A stretch of 64,000 nucleotides of DNA from Archegozetes longisetosus (taxonomy: Eukaryota > Arthropoda > Arachnida > Sarcoptiformes > Trhypochthoniidae). Of the stretch, positions 59,226-64,000 are shown piece by piece. Each line of letters begins with the position of its first letter. Position 1 is the stretch's first letter. The notes beneath the pieces are model-generated. The model had not been told where the DNA came from. It saw only the letters and a program-made list of their open reading frames with translations, and ran no database searches. Location of the stretch: the NCBI GenBank assembly GCA_018873245.2, contig JAEMBT020000004.1, positions 4,450,573 to 4,514,572 of the forward strand, given 5' to 3'. The position numbers and the translations under genes are program-made.

Positions 59226-59744
59226 ATTAGATGAAACCAGTGAAAACCGGAATCCCACACCTTCAAAGGCATATTTAATAGCAAAATAATAATTATATAT
59301 CTAATGAATATAATCGCCCCTTGTCTAGTTGACAAAGACCCACTCAGGTCAGAGGTGCCTCTTACCAGTGAAGCTATTTTTTAAACTGATTTGCGTCATA
59401 TAACTTTTTCGTACACAGCATGACGTTCAACTTGATTTGCAAATTTTTCAATTTTTTCGGTCTCTTTATTCTTGCAAGTTGTTTATTTTTGTAAATCAAA
59501 ACAAACAAGTGAAATAAAAATTGAAAAATTTGCAAATCATGTTTAATTTGATGCTTCGTTCGAAAAAGTTATCAGAAGTGAACTTACAAAATAGTGCTAA
59601 TGGTAAGAGGCACCTCTGACCTGACTGGTCTTTGTCAACCAGATCAGAGGCGAACATATTCATTAGACATATAATTATTATTTTGCCATTAAATATACTT
59701 TTGAAGATATGAAATTCCAGTTTTCACTGGTTTCATCTAATGCA
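59226..59744. repeat. Foldback element FB6
   Basis: A near-symmetric inverted repeat of about 520 bp. ATTAGATGAAACCAGTGAAAAC at the left end is mirrored by GTTTTCACTGGTTTCATCTAAT at the right. CAGGTCAGAGGTGCCTCTTACCA on the left is exactly mirrored by TGGTAAGAGGCACCTCTGACCTG on the right. The arms are about 59226-59485 and 59500-59744 with a very small loop. There is no coding sequence, and the RNA would form a long hairpin. Confidence 0.8.
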
Positions 59745-60257
59745 ATATCTTAAGGCAAATTTTATTCAGGAAATCCTCTATCGAATGCATGAATCATTGA
59801 ACGATTTTTAGAAATAAGCTTGGCAATCATTTTCCTTATGATTTTTACAATAAATCCATGAGTAGACTGTTTGACACTGTTCTTTTAATTTAGCTAATTT
59901 GCATTTATAGTTTGATCAAAATTTATGAAAGTCTAATTGATTAACAGGAACAAACATTTTCTACTACGTCAGATAAGAAATCAAGTGCTTAGTTATGCAT
60001 CAAATATAAAATATTGAAACAAATGTTTTGATTACAAGCGTGATTAAAGCCTAAAGTTTGAAAAAGTCTTTTCTGATTAATTGTGAGACTTTCTCTCAAG
60101 ACAAAATCATGAAATATATGTGCCTCGAGAGTCTCCATACTTTCTCCAATTCATAAACTTTCGATGAATCCAGAGAACTTTAATAAGGTAAACAGAAGAG
60201 CAACAATACTTATAATTTTAACAAAAATGGCATTTTGGTCAATTTTTAATCAGAGTG

Positions 60258-60572
60258 GATGAACAAAGAATTATGTGTGGGATCATTAATTTGCCAGATA
60301 GATACCCACAGCTTGAACCATTACACGAAAGAGCATTCTCGATTGAAAGATCAAACGTACAGTTTGATTCAGTATTGATTCCCCAAATAGTTTGTCGTGA
60401 TTGTAATGAATTGCTTCGAGTGAGTATTATTTTTGATTGGTATAGAAGCCAGACTCAGATTTTGAGAAAATTTCCATATTGTATTCCAATTAGATAACGG
60501 TGTCATATGTGCTTTTCACTACATTAACATATAATCAAACAGCATTTTCTCTTATGAAAGGTTACCATAATT
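60258..60572 (+). CDS. Possible two-exon gene fragment, unknown function
   Basis: Not recognised. An open block (60258-60420) is preceded by a good acceptor (pyrimidine-rich tract then AATCAG) and followed immediately by a GTGAGT donor; it encodes a segment with IINLPDRYPQLEPLHE and IVCRDCNELLR. A second acceptor (TTCCAATTAG) near 60496 would join in phase 0 to a short block reading ITVSYVLFTTLTYNQ and a stop at about 60572. The predicted C-terminus is hydrophobic. No upstream exon could be connected, so this may be the 3' end of a gene, a relic, or chance. Confidence 0.25.
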
Positions 60573-62580
60573 AAATCTAAACCCAGAATTGAAAAATGTG
60601 TTCAATTTAATTGAATTGTTTGAGTAATTTTATTTAAAAATTGAATCATTGAGACAATTGTGTGGAGTATTTAGCGTCCAAAGGTTCATATACAATAACT
60701 TTTAAAGGAAAAGTACTAAAATAATAAAGCACTGATAGAAGTGTTTGAGACCAACAAACTTGATTAATGCATAAAATTTGACACATGTATTGGTCTGGAA
60801 AAGTACCGGTTTATAGTAAAGTAGGAAAATGTTGTTAACTATAAATTCATTTATCTTACAATATGATAAGTTTTAGAATTGGGATCAGATCCATAATCGC
60901 AACAGTATTGGGTTCAGGTTTTATTCAATTGAATATACAGTCAACTTGTTTCAAAAAGATTGCAATCGATTGTTTCAAAGCTATAAATTTTTCTTTTCAG
61001 AATAATTTAATTCACATTATTTTAAGATTGTATGAGATCTGATGGCAGCAGTCCAGGAAATTGAAATAAAAGGATAATCAGTTCATATATTAATAGATGT
61101 GGATCATAAATCAGCCTAAATTAGTCACAATTACGTTATAGGAAACTTGATTAATTGTTCAAACTTTCGATTCTTGTGTTTTATTTTCAGCATCAAGTTT
61201 ACAAAAGTGAAGCTAGGCTTCAATCTATCTGCTTTTGATCACTTATCACTCAGTTTGCAGGCGTATTCTGTTAGTTGAAGCTATACGCGATTCTTACCTA
61301 AGTGACTTTTTCTTCTGTCAACTTTGAGGTCATAGAAAACTTCTGGAATAAAGTATTTGCTAAAGATAGAACTTGTAGTTAATATGAGCTCATGTGAGCA
61401 AACTTTTCTATCACCTGAACAAATGGTTCCAAATTAAGACTTTTTGTTTAATAGTGTAAATCGAAGAGAAATCTCAAACAAACGATTAAGAGTGAATTTC
61501 ATGTTTCAAACTGAGCTTTACTTTAGGCGTACTTTTAGCTCAAAACACATTTCCAACAATACTTGTGATTGTGAACTAAAGTGTTTTAATTGCACACTAA
61601 TACAAACAAAGTTTGCAATAATATCAGATCAAAAACATTATATTTATACTCATGTTTTAACAAAATCAAACATTGTATAGCTAAAATAAACCAAGAAATT
61701 AACGAATCTAAGTTCAATTTTAGACCCATCAATGGTTCATTTGGGTTTAAGGTTTCTCAAGCAGTTCGATATAATTTCAAAAAGTTGGCTAAACAATACG
61801 ATTATATATGATTTAAAGATACGAATATATTATTTAAATTATATATGTATTAAATATAATTAAACCCTTATCTGATTCTGAGTTATGACTTCTTAGATTT
61901 GATTGATAATTAAATAAGATAAGATTCTATGTACTATAGGCTTGAAAAGTTCCAATAAATGGTATCAGTATTAGTCAATCTAATAGTGTGTAATTTATTC
62001 TAATTTCAAAACTATTTTCTGTTAGCCTAAAAATTAGTTTTGAGACTTTCCTTCAGTAAACCAAAACCCCCATTGAGTGGAGTCCTAATTGAAAAAGTAA
62101 ATTGACTCGAGTTCAGGAAGAGTTAATTGAAGAAATAGTAACAAAGGGCCAAAGTAAACAAGGAATTAAATACAGTATGATCTGCGATTAATTAAATTGT
62201 AAAGAGGATTAATAAGGGTCTGATTGAGAAACGTGGAGATTGGGTTTGAAATTTAGAGGTGTAAACCTAAATAATAAAAATTGAATAAAGACACTGCGAC
62301 TGAATGTTTTATTTTTTATGCATTATTAGCACAGCTATCTTGTTGTTTCTCGCTTTGATTTGGGTCAATAAGATGTTAAAAAAGGCGAATGACCGTCAAG
62401 TGATTGGTGAGAGAGAGGAAATGTCCCATATTTCCATTTCCATAGAGCACGTTATAAATCCATTCCTCAAACCTGTATTCAATTTTTGCTAAATTATCTC
62501 AATCAAAGAATAGTCACTTTAAAACTTTATACCAGTCACTTTTCAAGTCAAACTAAGTGACAGATCTCTACTCAAAGAGT
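60573..62580. other. Intergenic DNA before the last gene
   Basis: AT-rich and without recognised homology. A 62-codon open frame at 62304-62492 has one hydrophobic segment (FLCIISTAILLFLALIWV) but no other support; it ends 88 bp before the next gene. Confidence 0.3.
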
Positions 62581-63996
62581 ATGGACAAATTTGTGTTTCT
62601 CATCTTATTTATTTCATTTGGTAAGAATTTGTTCTTATTATTCTAATCTTATACAAATAAGTTATAATTTAGCTTTATTATAGTAGATCATTTCTAGTTT
62701 GAGCTATAACTTTGTCATCAATATCTGTTTATATGTTATTTCTACTTAACTTCGCTTTGTCTCAAATAATTCAAATATTGTTCGAGTTGAAATCTACTCG
62801 AAATTTAGAGCAAGCCAGATTTATTTAATAAAGTTCAGGTTCTTTGCAAGCTTACCAATGAGTAAATCACTTGATTACCGGTATTTCGACTCTTACTAAC
62901 TCTCGAGTGTTCTCTGGAAAAGAGTTTTATTGAAATCAGAACTAAAGTGATTGTTGTTTTATGTAAAAAAGTTGTTTTTTATGTTGATAATTATTAAACT
63001 TGACAGTCTGAACTAACTGGTACTTATATTCATCGAATTATCTAATCAAATTTAGCGCGTCAATCAGTTGGTGCGCCTAAAAACAAGACAAAATGCGATA
63101 TCAAAGTAATGGACAGATGCGGTGCCACTATATTTGTATTTGGAAAACGTTCTGTCTACCTTCCTGTCAATGAAGCAGAAATGGTTCCTCATTGCCAGTA
63201 AATAACTTTACCATAAGTTTGACAAACCTATACAAATCATATTTCTCTCGAAAAATTGATACAATTCCTCAAACTGTTCTCACCAATAAGTTTTCAATTA
63301 TTACCTTTCTTTTAAAGAGAAGAATTTGATGCCGAAGACTGTGTAAAGAACTATGCGCGTCGATGTCTCGCACCATTTCCACGTCAAGTGGTCGGAGTTT
63401 TACTTTTAGGTAAGACTTAATTTCTACCACTTGACAAGTAAATCAGTCATAATATTACACTTCAATCAATTGTTTACATGAACGAGAACAATATTTACTT
63501 TCATTGACCTTAACTTCAATTCATATCATTATTTTTTAGGTGCCTCACAAGTAATTCATAATCGATGCAAGCCCGAGGGGGTCAAAGGTAATAGTGTTTA
63601 ACTTCATCTAATTTTTAGTGATTATTAGCTTTGGAATGACTGACAAGTTTTAAACTGTGGTGAACTCAAATAAACATGATTAAAGTGACTGAATTTTTCC
63701 ATCCCTAAGAATATTTATCACACAAGCGATGCATTCGCACCACTATAAACGATCTGCACGACTGTATGGATCAACTGGTTCTTGGACTCGATGCTATCGC
63801 TAAAGCACCAGCAGATGACAGAATCCCAATGGCTTGTTGTGCATTTGGCAGATATCAACACTGCTCTGTACAGCCTATCAAAAATAAGTGCAAAGATGAC
63901 CCAAAAGCTGTTGATTATATTGCCATCAAAATGATTAAAGGCATAGTTTTGTCTCATGTCACACTTTTATTTGACAGATTTTCAACAATCTGTTGA
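62581..63996 (+). CDS. Secreted Cys-rich protein, five exons (family not certain)
   Basis: A 202-residue protein assembled from 62581-62620, 63056-63197, 63318-63409, 63540-63587 and 63710-63996, with phases 1, 2, 1, 1 all consistent. Exon 1 encodes only the signal peptide (MDKFVFLILFISF). The mature part holds 13 cysteines, including DRCGATIF, EDCVKNYARRCL, RCIRT, HDCMDQL and ACCAFGR, spaced like a helical disulfide-bonded haemolymph-type protein. The arrangement recalls DUF1397/27-kDa haemolymph glycoprotein-like proteins of arthropods, but that assignment is tentative. The stop is TGA at 63994-63996, four bases from the window end, so the gene is probably complete. An alternative last donor beyond the window cannot be excluded. 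Confidence 0.65.
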
Positions 63997-64000
63997 TTCA

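Noticed and set aside
62304-62492. 62-residue single-helix membrane protein
   Set aside because: Only a chance-level hydrophobic stretch; no conservation or promoter evidence could be read.

Overview
The window is nuclear DNA of an arthropod, most probably a mite (Acari, chelicerate). The reasons are a class-A chitin synthase, a neuropeptide F ending in GRPRF-amide, many spliceosomal introns of about 50-80 nt with GTAAGT-type donors, an AT-rich background, TTAGG-type repeats and Tc1/mariner debris. The species cannot be fixed from the sequence alone. All exon joins below were made by hand from GT/AG sites, reading phase and family conservation.

Layout. 1-286 (-): start of a ubiquitin gene running off the left edge. 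916-1287 (+): GSKIP-like protein. 1.3-7.4 kb: non-coding, with a foldback element and a deleted Tc1-like element. 7.4-15.6 kb (+): tandem cluster of secreted astacin metalloproteases (two intact, one decayed copy between them) that carry a C-terminal DM9/DUF3421-like domain, interrupted by two inverted-repeat elements and a gene for a small type I membrane protein. 15.76-16.68 kb (-): secreted chymotrypsin-family protease, tail-to-tail with the last astacin. 16.7-28.9 kb: transposon graveyard with Tc1/mariner, hAT and other transposase remnants, a tRNA-derived SINE-like unit, and a 1.85-kb foldback element enclosing an interstitial telomere-like array.

28.94-38.09 kb (+): seven-exon chitin synthase (CHS1/kkv type), whose 3.1-kb first intron contains another foldback element and a (GA)22 run. 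38.89-42.29 kb (-): KDM3/JMJD1-type histone H3K9 demethylase, tail-to-tail with CHS1. 42.94-43.68 kb (-): nuclear-looking protein with a TOX4-type C-terminal zinc finger. 45.12-45.68 kb (-): GTP-cyclohydrolase feedback regulatory protein (GFRP) homologue with a large charged helical insertion. 46.38-50.76 kb (-): eight-exon SLC22-type transporter with a pogo/Tigger-like MITE in one intron. 52.36-53.50 kb (-): secreted Reeler-domain protein. 58.06-58.42 kb (-): neuropeptide F precursor. 59.2-59.75 kb: foldback element. 62.58-63.996 kb (+): five-exon secreted Cys-rich protein.

There is no operon logic. The genes are independent single-copy loci apart from the astacin cluster. Functional themes are cuticle (CHS1), extracellular proteolysis (astacins, serine protease), chromatin (KDM3, TOX4-like), pterin metabolism (GFRP-like), transport (SLC22-like) and neuroendocrine signalling (NPF). 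The most unusual items are the astacin-DM9 architecture, the GFRP with an insertion, the density of long-arm foldback elements and the TTAGG/TTGGG array.
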